From JAVVHH01 sp965199665 (GTDB lineage Bacteria; Pseudomonadota; Alphaproteobacteria; Acetobacterales; Acetobacteraceae), in contig OZ241208.1 of the NCBI GenBank assembly GCA_965199665.1, forward strand, positions 3,286,001 to 3,350,000: DNA of 64,000 nt, given 5' to 3'. Position numbers and translations under genes: made by a program. The notes below the pieces were generated by a model. The model was not told the DNA's origin, ran no database searches, and saw only the letters and a list, made by a program, of their open reading frames with translations. This document shows positions 1-8,805 of this stretch, one piece after another (positions within the stretch are counted from its first letter, which is position 1; each line of letters starts with the position of its first letter).

Positions 1-795
1 CGTCCCATCCGGCTCCGTGATCAGAAACGGGTCCGCGTTTTCATACAAAGTGTGCGACGCCACACTCTGCGGCGAGCATTGGCTCTCAAGATCCATAGGC
101 TCAATGTCAAAATGATCCCCCCGAATCCACCCCATGATGCTGTCCGGTCGCTTGCGGGTAACCGTCGCCGCCGTGCCGCACTCGAGGATTTTCGCCGCGT
201 GCCACGCCGGCCCGGCCCCTGCCCCCTTCATGAGCGGCACCGTCGCGAACAGCGAGGTATCCGTTGCCCGCCCGCACAGGATCACCTCCGCGCCCCGCTC
301 CACCGCATCGATGATCGGCGCATGTCCCATCATTCCCACGATGTGCGCGGATCGGTCGATCACCGCCTCACTGATCGGTGGCGCCGGGTTCAGCGGCGTG
401 ATCCGCCCTTCCCGCAGCCTTCGCTTCAAGTATGCCTTGTCCTGCTCAGAGCGGATCGTCGCCATGCGGAACCGCAGCCCCTCCTCGCGGGCGATCTCCC
501 GCACGATCTCCGCCATCCAATCCACGCCCGCATCCCCGCCTGCGAACCCGCACGATCCAATGATCAGTGGTACCCCCGCCTGCTGCCGCCCCGCCATCAT
601 CAGCCGCATGTCCCGCTTGACGCCCGCCTTCGGGAAATGCGGCTTCCCACTACCCAAATAAAACGGTCCCGCATCGGTCGACCCGGCATCGCATCCGATC
701 ACATCCGGCTGCAGCGAGATGCCGCGAGCGAACGATGACTCTAGGAAGCCCGAACCAATTTGGCCCGACGCCGATAGCACGCGCACTTCAATCAT
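1..795 (-). CDS. AtuA/DUF1446-family protein, 3' part missing (window edge)
   Basis: The reading frame starts at ATG 795 on the minus strand and stays open to base 1, giving 265 residues with no stop, so the C-terminal part lies outside the window. Residues around 175-200 (ILCGRATDTSLFA followed by PLMKG and PAWHAAKILE) and the segment near 215-265 (MGWIRGDHFDIEP, then a TLYENADPFLITEPDG-type motif) match the acyclic terpene utilisation AtuA family (DUF1446). The founding member is needed for citronellol/geraniol breakdown, but most relatives have no proven reaction and often sit beside CoA-transferases or MmgE/PrpD genes. An AGGA ribosome-binding sequence lies just upstream of 795. Family assignment is firm; a role in terpene catabolism is not shown by anything else here. 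Confidence 0.85.
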   Translation of the reverse strand, partial: MIEVRVLSASGQIGSGFLESSFARGISLQPDVIGCDAGSTDAGPFYLGSGKPHFPKAGVKRDMRLMMAGRQQAGVPLIIGSCGFAGGDAGVDWMAEIVREIAREEGLRFRMATIRSEQDKAYLKRRLREGRITPLNPAPPISEAVIDRSAHIVGMMGHAPIIDAVERGAEVILCGRATDTSLFATVPLMKGAGAGPAWHAAKILECGTAATVTRKRPDSIMGWIRGDHFDIEPMDLESQCSPQSVASHTLYENADPFLITEPDGT

Positions 796-889
796 CGAAC
801 TCAGCTTCCTTTCGCCGATCCGTCTCTGTCGTTTGGGTCGTTACGGTCGGAGTGTGGTCTAGATCTCGCTTTTTGTCTCAATCGCGAAT

Positions 890-1110
890 CGGCCGCGCTA
901 TGCAGATCCCGCCCCGCGCCGCTGCCGAGCTGCTCAACAGGTGTTGGTCAAGGCATTCATCCCGGACCCGAACGTTGAATTTTCTCACAAGCCGTTCTGC
1001 TGCGGTTTGGCCGGCGCGAGTGCCACAGGATCCCGAGATCCTTCTGCCGGCGCAGGATGGCGTGGGACGTCATTTCCGTGCCGTTGTCGCTGTCGCTGTC
1101 GCTGAAGATC
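890..1110 (-). pseudogene. IS3-family transposase OrfB remnant
   Basis: Minus-strand fragments of the IS3-type DDE integrase core are visible in two to three frames: DNGTEMTSHAILRRQKDLGI near 1030-1088, APAKPQQNG near 985-1020, and FNVRVRDECLDQHLLSS near 925-975. In intact relatives these form one continuous stretch (DNGTEFTS ... KPQQNGFVESFNGRLRDECLN). At least two frameshifts separate the pieces and both gene ends are missing, so this is a dead insertion-sequence relic. Just upstream of the DNG motif are three tandem copies of a hexamer encoding Ser-Asp. No terminal inverted repeats were identified. Confidence 0.75.
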
Positions 1111-1211
1111 ATCTTCAGACACATCCGCGCCCGCCAATGAGGCTGGAAGGTAGTCTAATACGAAGTGATTTCGACAGTCGCGCTCGTGTTCGATACACAC
1201 CGGTTGTAAGT

Positions 1212-2132
1212 CTATGCATCAGTTCTTTGCGTTGCGCTCTCTCCGATATTCTGAACTGTGTCTACGAAGTGCACTGCCGGGCTCCACTCGAAAGTAGACC
1301 GGTGCAGCATAACGATCTGACTACTCAGTCTTTGATCCAATGGCCGATGCACAAGTCCCTCCAACTGAATTTGCGCGATGCTTGATGGAGCGACAGCCAC
1401 CCCAATCCCAGATGAGACCAGTCCCGCGACCGTCGCCCACTCGCCAGCTTCTTGCGCGATGCGTGGCTCAAATCCGACTTCTCGACAGACCTCATTGAAG
1501 CGCTCTCGGTATCGTGGGCCGGGCAAGGCCCGCACGGCCACAAATGATTCGTTGGCCAAACTTGCCAGCGCCACCTCCGAACCGCTCGCTAATCGGTGCG
1601 AGCGCGGCAATAACACCAGCAACGGCTCATCCATAATGTCTCGGGACACCAAGTCCGGCATGACCGGCGGATCCCTTACGAAACCAACGTCCAGGCGGTC
1701 GGCACGAATGCCTTCGACCTGCTTCATGCTCGGCAGCTCAGATAGTAGAAGCTCGACACCCGGGAACCGCGCCCGAAATGCTTGAACAATCGGGGGCAGG
1801 ACGTTCAGCGCTATAGATGGCGTGAAGCCAACGCGAACCAGTCCACTTTCGCCTCTTGCGGTCCGGCGAGCCGCATCCAACCCGGTCTCGAGCTCATCCA
1901 ACGCAGCCTTCGCCGATGCCAACAGAGTTAGCCCAGCTGGCGTCATCCGGATTGGCTGACCACCGCCGCGCGTTAGCAAACGACAGCCCACCCGTTGTTC
2001 CAAGCGTCCAATTTGCTGACTCAATGGCGGCTGGGCAATCCCAAGGCGGTTTGCAGCGCGACCGAAGTGAAGCTCTTCCGCCAAAACGACGAAGGCATGA
2101 AGCTGGCGTAAATCGAGAGTAGGTCGCGTCAG
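1212..2132 (-). CDS. LysR-family transcriptional regulator (apparent CTG start)
   Basis: LysR regulator with an N-terminal winged helix-turn-helix (LHFGRAANRLGIAQPPLSQQ) and a C-terminal effector-binding domain. The frame upstream of the first TTG (2084) still encodes conserved family sequence (LDLRQLHAFVVLAEE), so the true start must lie upstream. The only plausible codon before the in-frame stop is CTG at 2132, which has GGAG seven bases before it and gives about 306 residues. An ATG two codons upstream is out of frame, so a one-base deletion is the alternative. The gene is divergent from the binding-protein/CoA-transferase/crotonase operon at 2239 and probably controls it, responding to a related small acid or acyl-CoA (inferred from arrangement). 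Confidence 0.85.
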   Translation of the reverse strand: MTRPTLDLRQLHAFVVLAEELHFGRAANRLGIAQPPLSQQIGRLEQRVGCRLLTRGGGQPIRMTPAGLTLLASAKAALDELETGLDAARRTARGESGLVRVGFTPSIALNVLPPIVQAFRARFPGVELLLSELPSMKQVEGIRADRLDVGFVRDPPVMPDLVSRDIMDEPLLVLLPRSHRLASGSEVALASLANESFVAVRALPGPRYRERFNEVCREVGFEPRIAQEAGEWATVAGLVSSGIGVAVAPSSIAQIQLEGLVHRPLDQRLSSQIVMLHRSTFEWSPAVHFVDTVQNIGESATQRTDA

Positions 2133-2147
2133 GCCATAGCTCCAGAG

Positions 2148-2173
2148 ATATCATGTCCGGTGAGAATTGATAT
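2148..2173. promoter_or_regulatory. Candidate LysR operator in divergent promoter
   Basis: ATATCA (2148-2153) and TGATAT (2168-2173) form a perfect six-base inverted repeat with a 14-base spacer, in the 106-base gap between the LysR gene and the divergent binding-protein gene. Position and AT-rich dyad symmetry suit a LysR-type site. No binding evidence exists, and short repeats arise by chance. Confidence 0.35.
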
Positions 2174-2238
2174 TGGACGTATGACTGCCGACGGTCTAGG
2201 CAGCAAAAAACGAAAGTGTTCAGGGTGGAGGGCTTCCC

Positions 2239-3450
2239 ATGCGACGGGCCTGTTTCGGGACAATCACGTTCAGTCTCCTGCTTTGCACAGCGACAGCAAG
2301 CGCGGCTGATCCGGCGCCGCTCAAGATCGGAGTGCTCGAGGACATGAGCGGCGTGTACTCCGACATTACGGGCATGCCACAGGTGGTCGCGGCACAGATG
2401 GCCGTGGATGACTTTGGCGGGACAGTTCTCGGCCGACCGATTCGGATCGTATCGGCCGACCACGCCAACAAGGCTGACACCGGCGCATTCATCGTGCGGA
2501 ACTGGTTCGACAACGATGGCGTTTCGATGATCGCCGGATTGGGAAACTCGGCAGTCGCGTTGGCTTCGCAGACCGTGGCGGCGGAAAAGGGCAAAATCAA
2601 TATAGTTACCAGCGCCGGTGCGAGCGATCTGTCGGGCTCCGCCTGCGTGCCGACCGGCTTTCATTGGGCGTTCGACACCTACTCCACGTCAAAGGTGGTC
2701 AGCAGCTCCATCACCCAAGCGGGCGACAAGAGCTGGTATTACATCGCCGCCGATTACACGTTTGGCGCGCTGCTACAGGGCGCATCCACGCATTTCGTCG
2801 AACAGTTCGGCGGCAAGGTGCTCGGGTCGAGCAAGGTGCCGCTCGGCAACGCGGATTTCAGCAGCGTCCTGCTTCAAGCTCAAGCCTCCGGCGCACAGGT
2901 CATTGGCTTGGCCAACGGTGGGATGGATACCACCAACGCCATCAAGCAAGCGGGGGAGTTCGGGCTGGTGTCGCAAGGCCGCAAAATGGCCGCGCTCTCA
3001 ATGTATATTCAAGATGTGCACGGCTTGGGCGCTGCGGCGAGCGGACTTTTCTTCGCCGAGTCGTTCTACTGGAACGCTGACGATGCCACCCGCGCCTGGT
3101 CGCAACGCATCTTCGCCAAAACTCATGAGATGCCCAATATGCTTCAGGCCGGGATCTATAGCGGCGTTACCCACTATCTCAAGGCGGTCAAGCAAGCCGG
3201 CACGGATGACGGGCCTACGGTTGCCAAAGTCATGCACGCGACCCCGATCAACGATTTCTACACACACAACGTGACGGTGCGCGCCGACGGCCAAGTAATG
3301 CGCCCCATGTATCTTCTCCAGGTCAAGCCAGCGGCCGAACAGCACGGTGATTGGGACTTGCTGACCATCATCAAGACCGTGCCGGGTGAGGACGCATTTC
3401 CACCAGCGGCAGAGAGCCGGTGCCCCCTGCTGAGAAAGCAGGGCCAATGA
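2239..3450 (+). CDS. Branched-chain-amino-acid-type ABC substrate-binding protein
   Basis: A 403-residue periplasmic binding protein of the type I (Leu/Ile/Val, Peripla_BP_6) fold. Residues 1-22 form a Sec signal peptide with an ASA-A-type cleavage site. The mature part opens with LKIGVLEDMSGVYSDITG, the usual first strand and ligand loop, and includes IAADYTFGALLQ in the middle. It would bind an organic acid or amino-acid-like ligand and deliver it to Liv-type permeases, but no permease or ATPase gene follows, so its partner is elsewhere. The next gene, a CoA-transferase, overlaps its stop codon (ATGA), which suggests that the captured ligand is made into a CoA thioester. Confidence 0.88.
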   Translation: MRRACFGTITFSLLLCTATASAADPAPLKIGVLEDMSGVYSDITGMPQVVAAQMAVDDFGGTVLGRPIRIVSADHANKADTGAFIVRNWFDNDGVSMIAGLGNSAVALASQTVAAEKGKINIVTSAGASDLSGSACVPTGFHWAFDTYSTSKVVSSSITQAGDKSWYYIAADYTFGALLQGASTHFVEQFGGKVLGSSKVPLGNADFSSVLLQAQASGAQVIGLANGGMDTTNAIKQAGEFGLVSQGRKMAALSMYIQDVHGLGAAASGLFFAESFYWNADDATRAWSQRIFAKTHEMPNMLQAGIYSGVTHYLKAVKQAGTDDGPTVAKVMHATPINDFYTHNVTVRADGQVMRPMYLLQVKPAAEQHGDWDLLTIIKTVPGEDAFPPAAESRCPLLRKQGQ

Positions 3451-4646
3451 CCGCCGGCACTGCACTCGCCGGCTTGCGAGTCGTTGACGTCAGCCGGGTT
3501 CTGGCCGGCCCGTCCTGCGGTCAGCTGCTGGCCGACATGGGGGCAGACGTCATCAAGGTTGAGCCCCCAGACGGCGACGAGAATCGTTCTTGGCCCCCCT
3601 TCACCGCGACAGGCGCGAGCTGCAATTTCGACAGCGTCAATCGCGGTAAGCGCAGCTTGGCCGTCGACCTCAAGACGGCGCAAGGGCAAGAGCTCGTGCA
3701 CGGTTTGCTGGAACGGGCAGACGTGCTGCTCCTGAGCTTCTTGCCGAGAACAGCGGCCAGGCTGGGGTTCGAAGCTGCAGCATTGACCGCTCGCTACCCC
3801 CGGCTGGTCGTGTGCGAGCTGACGGGTTACGGCGCTGCCGGCCCGCTTGCCGAGAAGCCGGGCTACGACCTGATGATGCAGGCCTTTGCTGGGACGATGT
3901 CGATGACGGGCATGGAAGGACAACCGCCGGTGCGCACCGGCTTGTCGTTCATCGACATGGCGACGGGTCTGGCCGCCTATGGTGCCGTGCTGACGGCACT
4001 TCTCGCGCGCGCTACCACCGGCCGTGGGACAGTCGTTCGTACTTCCCTGCTCCAGACTGGCGTGGCGTTGCTCGGCTATCACGGGGTCGCGTGGCTCAGC
4101 ACCGGTATTGAGCCCAAGCGCGAGGGGTCCGGTGTCTGGCACCTCGTGCCCTACCAGGCATTCAAATGCTCGGACGAGTTCATTCTGGTCGGAGCGCCGA
4201 ATGAAGGGGCATGGCAGCGGTTGTGCGCGGCTTTGGACATCCCGCATCTGCTCCAGGACGAACGGTTCGGTTCCAACAGCTTGAGGGTGGAGCACCGCGC
4301 GACGCTGATCCCGATCTTGGAGAGCCGCTTTGCGCAAGCGGATGCCGCGCACTGGGTTGCTCAGCTCGACCGCCATCGGGTGGCGGTGGCCCCCATCAAT
4401 CGTCTTGGCCAGGTCCTCACTCATGAACAGGTGCGAGCCAACGATCTGGTCGTCCCAGTCGGTGACCGAGAGTTGCTGGGTACTCCGTTCACCTTGTCCG
4501 AGGGAGGCGGCGTGTCGCCCCTTTCTCCTGCCGGCCTGGGCGCTGACGCTGACAGCATCCTGCGTTGCGACCTCGGCCTCGACGAGGTCGCGATCGCGGC
4601 CTTGCGAGACGCGCGCATCATTCCCCGAGAGGAGCACACGCCGTGA
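3447..4646 (+). CDS. Family III CoA-transferase (CaiB/BaiF type)
   Basis: A 399-residue CaiB/BaiF CoA-transferase. The N-terminus (GLRVVDVSRVLAGPSCGQLL, then GADVIKVEPP) is the typical first Rossmann-like segment. Asp170, in the FIDMATG motif, aligns with the aspartate of formyl-CoA transferase that forms the aspartyl-CoA thioester intermediate. The chosen ATG at 3447 overlaps the stop of the binding-protein gene. A start nine codons earlier would lie inside that gene. The enzyme moves CoA between carboxylic acids without ATP; donor and acceptor cannot be read from the sequence. It overlaps the following crotonase by four bases (GTGA), so the two are probably translationally coupled. Confidence 0.9.
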   Translation: MTAGTALAGLRVVDVSRVLAGPSCGQLLADMGADVIKVEPPDGDENRSWPPFTATGASCNFDSVNRGKRSLAVDLKTAQGQELVHGLLERADVLLLSFLPRTAARLGFEAAALTARYPRLVVCELTGYGAAGPLAEKPGYDLMMQAFAGTMSMTGMEGQPPVRTGLSFIDMATGLAAYGAVLTALLARATTGRGTVVRTSLLQTGVALLGYHGVAWLSTGIEPKREGSGVWHLVPYQAFKCSDEFILVGAPNEGAWQRLCAALDIPHLLQDERFGSNSLRVEHRATLIPILESRFAQADAAHWVAQLDRHRVAVAPINRLGQVLTHEQVRANDLVVPVGDRELLGTPFTLSEGGGVSPLSPAGLGADADSILRCDLGLDEVAIAALRDARIIPREEHTP

Positions 4647-5419
4647 GCGACGCCGCGATCCTACGGGCAAACCTCCGGCCCGGAGTGACCTGCCTGATCA
4701 TCAGCAATCCGACCCATCGCAACGCAATGAACGACAGCCTAATCGAGCAGATGCTCACCGCGGTTCGAGAATTGGGTCAGGATCCGACTTGCCGTTTGAT
4801 CGTGATCCGAGGGCGGGATGGCACGTTCAGCGCCGGACGAGAACTGAACGATCTACGCAAGCTGCAGGACAGCACGCTGGCGGACATCACAGCCACTTAC
4901 GAGCGCCTCCACGAACTGAACCGTGCTTTCCACGACTGCCCGGTCCCGACGATGTCGGTCATCGAGCGCTTCGCCTTCGGGGCAGGCGCCACGATCGTGA
5001 GTTGGTGCGATATGGCTCTCGCAGAGGAAGGGGCTTTTCTGTGCTACCCGGAACTGCAGCACGGGATCGTACCCTCGCCAGCGATGATGGGGTTACTGCG
5101 CTCAGTTCCGGAGAAGCGGGCGATGGAGCTGCTGCTGACCGGGCGGCGGGTTTACGGGCCGGAGGCGGCCGTCATCGGGCTTATCACTCGGTCGGTCCCC
5201 GCAGACGCGCTGAACGCAGCGATCGAGGAGATTATCGATGGCGTATGCCGATGCTCACCGGCCGCAGTGCGCCGTATGAAGCGATTTAAATCTGCGGCAG
5301 AGGGAATGAGCACGCGAGATGCCATGGCTGAAGCGGTGCACAGCATTAGTGCGGGCCTGCAAGAGGACGATACGCGTCGGCGCATCGCGGCATTTTTGGA
5401 AAGGCGGCCTGCCGACTGA
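4643..5419 (+). CDS. Enoyl-CoA hydratase/isomerase (crotonase) family protein
   Basis: A 258-residue crotonase-fold protein starting with GTG at 4643, four bases inside the preceding gene and preceded by GAGAGGAG. The family landmarks are present: RNAMNDSL near residue 25, GTFSAGRELNDL (first oxyanion loop), and FGAGATIVSWCDMALAE followed by YPELQHGIVPS. The second catalytic glutamate position (PEL) is kept. The first, usually within GGGCELA, is not a glutamate (GAGATIV), so simple hydratase activity is uncertain and an isomerase, hydrolase or lyase is possible. It ends the LysR-linked operon and should act on the CoA thioester made by the upstream CoA-transferase. Confidence 0.87.
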   Translation: MSDAAILRANLRPGVTCLIISNPTHRNAMNDSLIEQMLTAVRELGQDPTCRLIVIRGRDGTFSAGRELNDLRKLQDSTLADITATYERLHELNRAFHDCPVPTMSVIERFAFGAGATIVSWCDMALAEEGAFLCYPELQHGIVPSPAMMGLLRSVPEKRAMELLLTGRRVYGPEAAVIGLITRSVPADALNAAIEEIIDGVCRCSPAAVRRMKRFKSAAEGMSTRDAMAEAVHSISAGLQEDDTRRRIAAFLERRPAD

Positions 5420-5579
5420 CAACGAGACAGCGCCGGCGGGTGTTTGAGACTGCACCATTGCCCGCATAACTCGGACCAGTCGCACCTGCTCGCGACCGTA
5501 GATGAACACGAGCCTGTCGCGAAGGGTGCCGTCGGCCGGGTTGGGTGGGCCGCGCTGCGAAAGGGCGGCGCTGACCCTC

Positions 5580-5953
5580 TTACTGCGGTGCCTGCGTCCG
5601 TGCTGTGAGCTTGTTGCCGTCTGGGTCGCGCAGGTAGGCGACGAATGCCCCGTTTGGGCGCTCATTGGGTGGACTTTCGATCGCGGTACCGCCGTGCGTC
5701 GTACCCGCCTTGTGCCAGGCAAGAATATGGCCGGGGCTGTCGGCGGCGATGCCGATGGTCTCACCGTTGGCCGCGCTCGCCGGGTTGCCATCGATTGGCG
5801 TCGTGATCATCAGACGGCCACCCTGATGGGCATAGATCAACCTGCCCCTGGTATCCATTTCGCCGGGCCTGGCCCCAACTCGGCGAACGTGGCATCGTCG
5901 AACGCCCGAGCCCGCTCCAGGTCGTTGCTGCCGATCATGACGTGGGTGAACAT
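5580..5953 (-). pseudogene. VOC-family (glyoxalase-like) protein, frameshifted
   Basis: ATG 5953, preceded by GGAG, opens MFTHVMIGSNDLERARAFDD, the classic start of a small VOC/glyoxalase-fold protein. After about 30 codons the frame runs into a stop, and the family sequence continues in another frame (GEMDTRGRLIYAHQGGRLMI ... AYLRDPDGNKL) to TAA at 5580. The full span is 374 bases, not a multiple of three, so there is a single-base indel near 5855-5870. The metal-site pattern and substrate cannot be judged reliably. It could be a true pseudogene or a sequencing error. It lies at the border of the decayed island. Confidence 0.78.
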
Positions 5954-6068
5954 GGTTATTCTCCGGATAGGGGCTGCGAAACAGCGGACGTCCGCACGGG
6001 CGTTAGCCACGCCCTCTATTCAGACACCCAGGTATGCGCCGCTCATCCTTACGGACGAGCGGTGTTGC

Positions 6069-7571
6069 TCACCAGTGGCTGAACGTGTGGGTTTTGGCCA
6101 TTAGAGCATTCTCGGCTGCTTCCTGCTCTTTTTGCTGGCGGGCGAGTCGCTCGTAGTAGGTGATGATGCCCGGCGTGGGTTTGCGGCCGGTTTTGTACCA
6201 GTGCAAGGCTTGCGCGGTGCTGTCGACCTGGTCGTCGTGTTTGGCGTGGGGAAAGGTCGTGAGCTCGTGCAGGTAGGCGTCCAACCACTCCGCCCGGCTG
6301 GGTAGGTGCACGAAACCGTTCTCGATCGTGCCAGCCTGGGCATGCAAACGCATGATCTTGTCCATGCTTCCTTCCGGCTTGTAGGCCCTGACGGCGTGCA
6401 TGCCGTCAAAGGTCAGCTCCTGGATCAGTTGCGTGCCGGATGCCTTGTCCTCGATCAGCACCACCTCCGCCCGGTGCAGTTCCGCCTGCTCGCGGACGGC
6501 CCGCTTGAGGCTGGGGTAGTCCAGCTTTCGGCGCAGGACGTGCAGCAGATAGAGGTGGTCGCTCGCCACGCCCCACGTCGTGCACACGCTATAGTCGCTC
6601 AACTCGGTCGTCTTGTTGGCCGTGTCCCAGCTTTGCAGCACCAGACCGAACCGCTCGGGCCGCTCCACCTCCGTGTAGCTCTTGAACCAGGCCCGCTTTT
6701 CCATGCCACCGTCGCGCGGCGCCGGGCGCTGCTGATACTGGCCGGCGAAGTTTTACTCCCCGATCGTTCGCCGGATCGTGTGCAGCGTTTCCAGCGGCTC
6801 GCGCTCCGGGTGCAACGCCTCGCCCGCCTTGTGGCAGAAGCGAAGCGGGCCGGACTCGGTTTCGATCACGACGTCGATGTCTTCCTCGGCGATGGCGGGG
6901 AGGACGAGCTGGTCCCAACCGCCCTTGGCCTTGAGATGACCGGTCAGGTCGTCCTCGTGCAGCCGCTGCATGATGAGCAGAATGTTGCCCTTTCGCTTGT
7001 CGTTCAGTCGGGAATACAGCGTGCCGTCGAACCATTCGTTGACGTGGGCGCGCTGCGTGTCCGACAGCGCCTCGTCTGGCTTGAGCGGGTCGTCGATGAT
7101 GATCAGGTCGGCGCCGCGACCGGTCAGCACGCCGTCCACCGAGGTCGCCATGCGGCAGCCATGGGCCGTCGTGGTCAGCTCGTTGGCGGCGCTGCGCACC
7201 AGCCGCGTGCCCGGAAATATGGACTGATACCAACGGCTCTCCATCAAGGTGCGGGTGTCCCGTGACACCTTGTTGGAGAACTCGGCGCTGTAGCTCACGC
7301 AGGTTATCTGCAGCGACGGATTATGCCCGAGCAGCCAGGCAGGCAGCGCGATCGAGCCGAGCACCGATTTGAGATGCCGCGGCGGCAGATTGATGATCAT
7401 CCGCCCCTGCGTGCCCTCTCGCATAAACGTCATCCACTCGGCGACCAGCCGGATGTGCTGTCCACGCGTGAACGGCGTGCCGGGGTTCAGCGTGGTGCAC
7501 ACCTTCTGCGCAAAGCCGTAGAAGTTGCGCCGGAGGAGCCGGGACAGTGCCTCTTGTTCGAGCGGGCTCAT
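6069..7571 (-). pseudogene. Phage terminase large subunit interrupted by in-frame TAA
   Basis: Two collinear halves in one frame encode a large terminase. Residues 1-272 hold the packaging ATPase: a Walker A-like loop NLPPRHLKSVLGS, Walker B LIIIDDP, and a coupling segment ending HTIRRTIGE. Then comes TAA at 6755-6753, followed directly in frame by NFAGQYQQRPAP and the RNase H-like nuclease domain (QSWDTANK, IEDKASGT, HDDQVDSTAQAL). Relatives have a tyrosine codon at the stop (IGEYNFAGQYQQ), so one base change explains it. The reconstructed length, about 500 codons, is normal. Terminases cut and pump phage DNA into capsids. Without suppression this one would make only the ATPase half. It overlaps the upstream DUF5681 gene by four bases. 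Confidence 0.88.
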
Positions 7572-7984
7572 CGCGGCTCTTCCGTTTCACGACGGGATTG
7601 TCCAAGCTGCCCGAGCAGTTCGGCCAGCAGCTGCTCGTCGTCCTTGCCCCCATGGATCGGTTCAACGGCGGCGTCTTCGGAGCCGGACAGGTGCATACTC
7701 AGCTGCTTGTAGAGCAGAGCGGTATGCTTGATCTCACCGCCAGCGGCTTTGTTGACGACCTGCTTGATGATCAGCTCCAGCTTGGAATAGCTGCGCTGCC
7801 GGCCGTTCTCCATGACCACGACCCGCTCACCAAGCGCCGCGTCCAGGACGGTACGCAGATCCTTGGCCCCTTTCGGCCGCCCGCGTGGGTTGCCGCTTTG
7901 ACCCGGCTTGAACCGGCTGTTCATCGGCGGCCGCCCACGACCAACAGTGTAGCCCGTCGCCGCATCCGTGGCATGCCGGGTCAT
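7568..7984 (-). CDS. DUF5681 phage-associated protein (possible small terminase partner)
   Basis: A 138-residue protein starting at ATG 7984. Residues about 20-42 hold the hallmark FKPGQSGNPRGRPKGAK of DUF5681, a short basic domain found at the N-terminus of proteins encoded directly before large terminases in prophages. The rest is helical and acidic near the end. Its stop overlaps the terminase start (ATGA), consistent with DNA recognition during packaging, but no biochemical role is proven for the domain. The reading frame is intact, although both neighbours are damaged. The upstream methylase fragment also overlaps it by four bases. Confidence 0.8.
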   Translation of the reverse strand: MTRHATDAATGYTVGRGRPPMNSRFKPGQSGNPRGRPKGAKDLRTVLDAALGERVVVMENGRQRSYSKLELIIKQVVNKAAGGEIKHTALLYKQLSMHLSGSEDAAVEPIHGGKDDEQLLAELLGQLGQSRRETEEPR

Positions 7985-8607
7985 GGGACGTCTCCCTGCC
8001 AGGCCGCTTGCGCGATGGCGCCCTCCCGTTCGGCGAACGACATCCCGGTGCCTGCATGTCGGGCGACATTGCCGGTCCAGGCCTGCCAACGCCGGATGAT
8101 CGTATCGACGTAGAGCGGGTCGAGCTCCAGCCCGTAGCAGCACCGCCCGATGCGCTCGGCCGCGATCAGCGTAGTGCCGCTCCCCAGGAACGGGTCCAGC
8201 ACGGCGTCGCCGCGTTCGGTGCAGTCGAGCAGGGCGTCGGCGACCAGCTTGGTTGGCTTCACCGTGGGGTGCAGCGCCAGCAGGTTGCCCTCCTCGCCCT
8301 TGCGCCCGAACGAGTTGACCCCCGGGTAGGACCACAGATTGGTCCGATTGCGCCCGTGCCGGCCCAGCTCGACGTTGTTGCGATGCGGCGCGGTGCCGTG
8401 TTTGTAGACCAGCACCAGCTCGTGCTGGCTACGGTACAGCGATCCCATGCCGGCGTTGTCCTTGGCCCAGACGCACAGGTTCTTCAGCTCGTGATAGACG
8501 GGGCGCGCGGCCTCCTGCAGCTCGGACAGGTCGCGCCACTCCATGCAAACGTAGTGCAGCGAACCGTCGGCGCTGTGGCGCGCCATCAGGCTGCAGGCCT
8601 GGCGCAA
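7981..8607 (-). pseudogene. DNA methyltransferase, N-terminal half missing
   Basis: 208 codons encode the C-terminal half of a phage-type adenine/cytosine-N4 DNA methylase, of the kind that usually carries a ParB-like domain in front. Visible are LKNLCVWAKDNAGMGSLYRS, the target-recognition region with NNVELGRHGRNRTNLW, HPTVKPTKLVADAL, and the S-adenosylmethionine-binding motif DPFLGSGTTLIAAE near residues 140-155. The catalytic DPPY motif and everything before it are absent. Homology begins abruptly at about 8607, where a TTG could start translation. Beyond that point the sequence is unrelated, so a deletion or recombination junction lies there. The fragment cannot be an active methylase. 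Confidence 0.82.
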
Positions 8608-8805
8608 GATATCTAATAGTGCATCAATACGTCTGACTAATCATGCTGGCACGCTGAATATTTGTAAGGCATCGTCCCTCCTCTTAAAGATCGCTGCCGG
8701 TTCTGGCAGTCGATCGGTGCTTTCTTACTGGGATCGGAAGAGACTTCTTGTCAGGCAGAGGCAACGGGACGGCAGATGGCCGGTCAGATCGCCCGCTGCC
8801 GACTG

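Noticed and set aside
3258..4670. 470-codon open frame on the minus strand
   Set aside because: It is antisense to the CoA-transferase, has low-complexity Arg/His/Gln-rich sequence and no domain; GC-rich DNA gives such shadows.
5420..5579. Possible toxin-like segment (DRLVFIYGREQVRLVRV) on the minus strand
   Set aside because: Too short and without start, partner antitoxin or flanking homology; resemblance to RelE/ParE is not strong enough.
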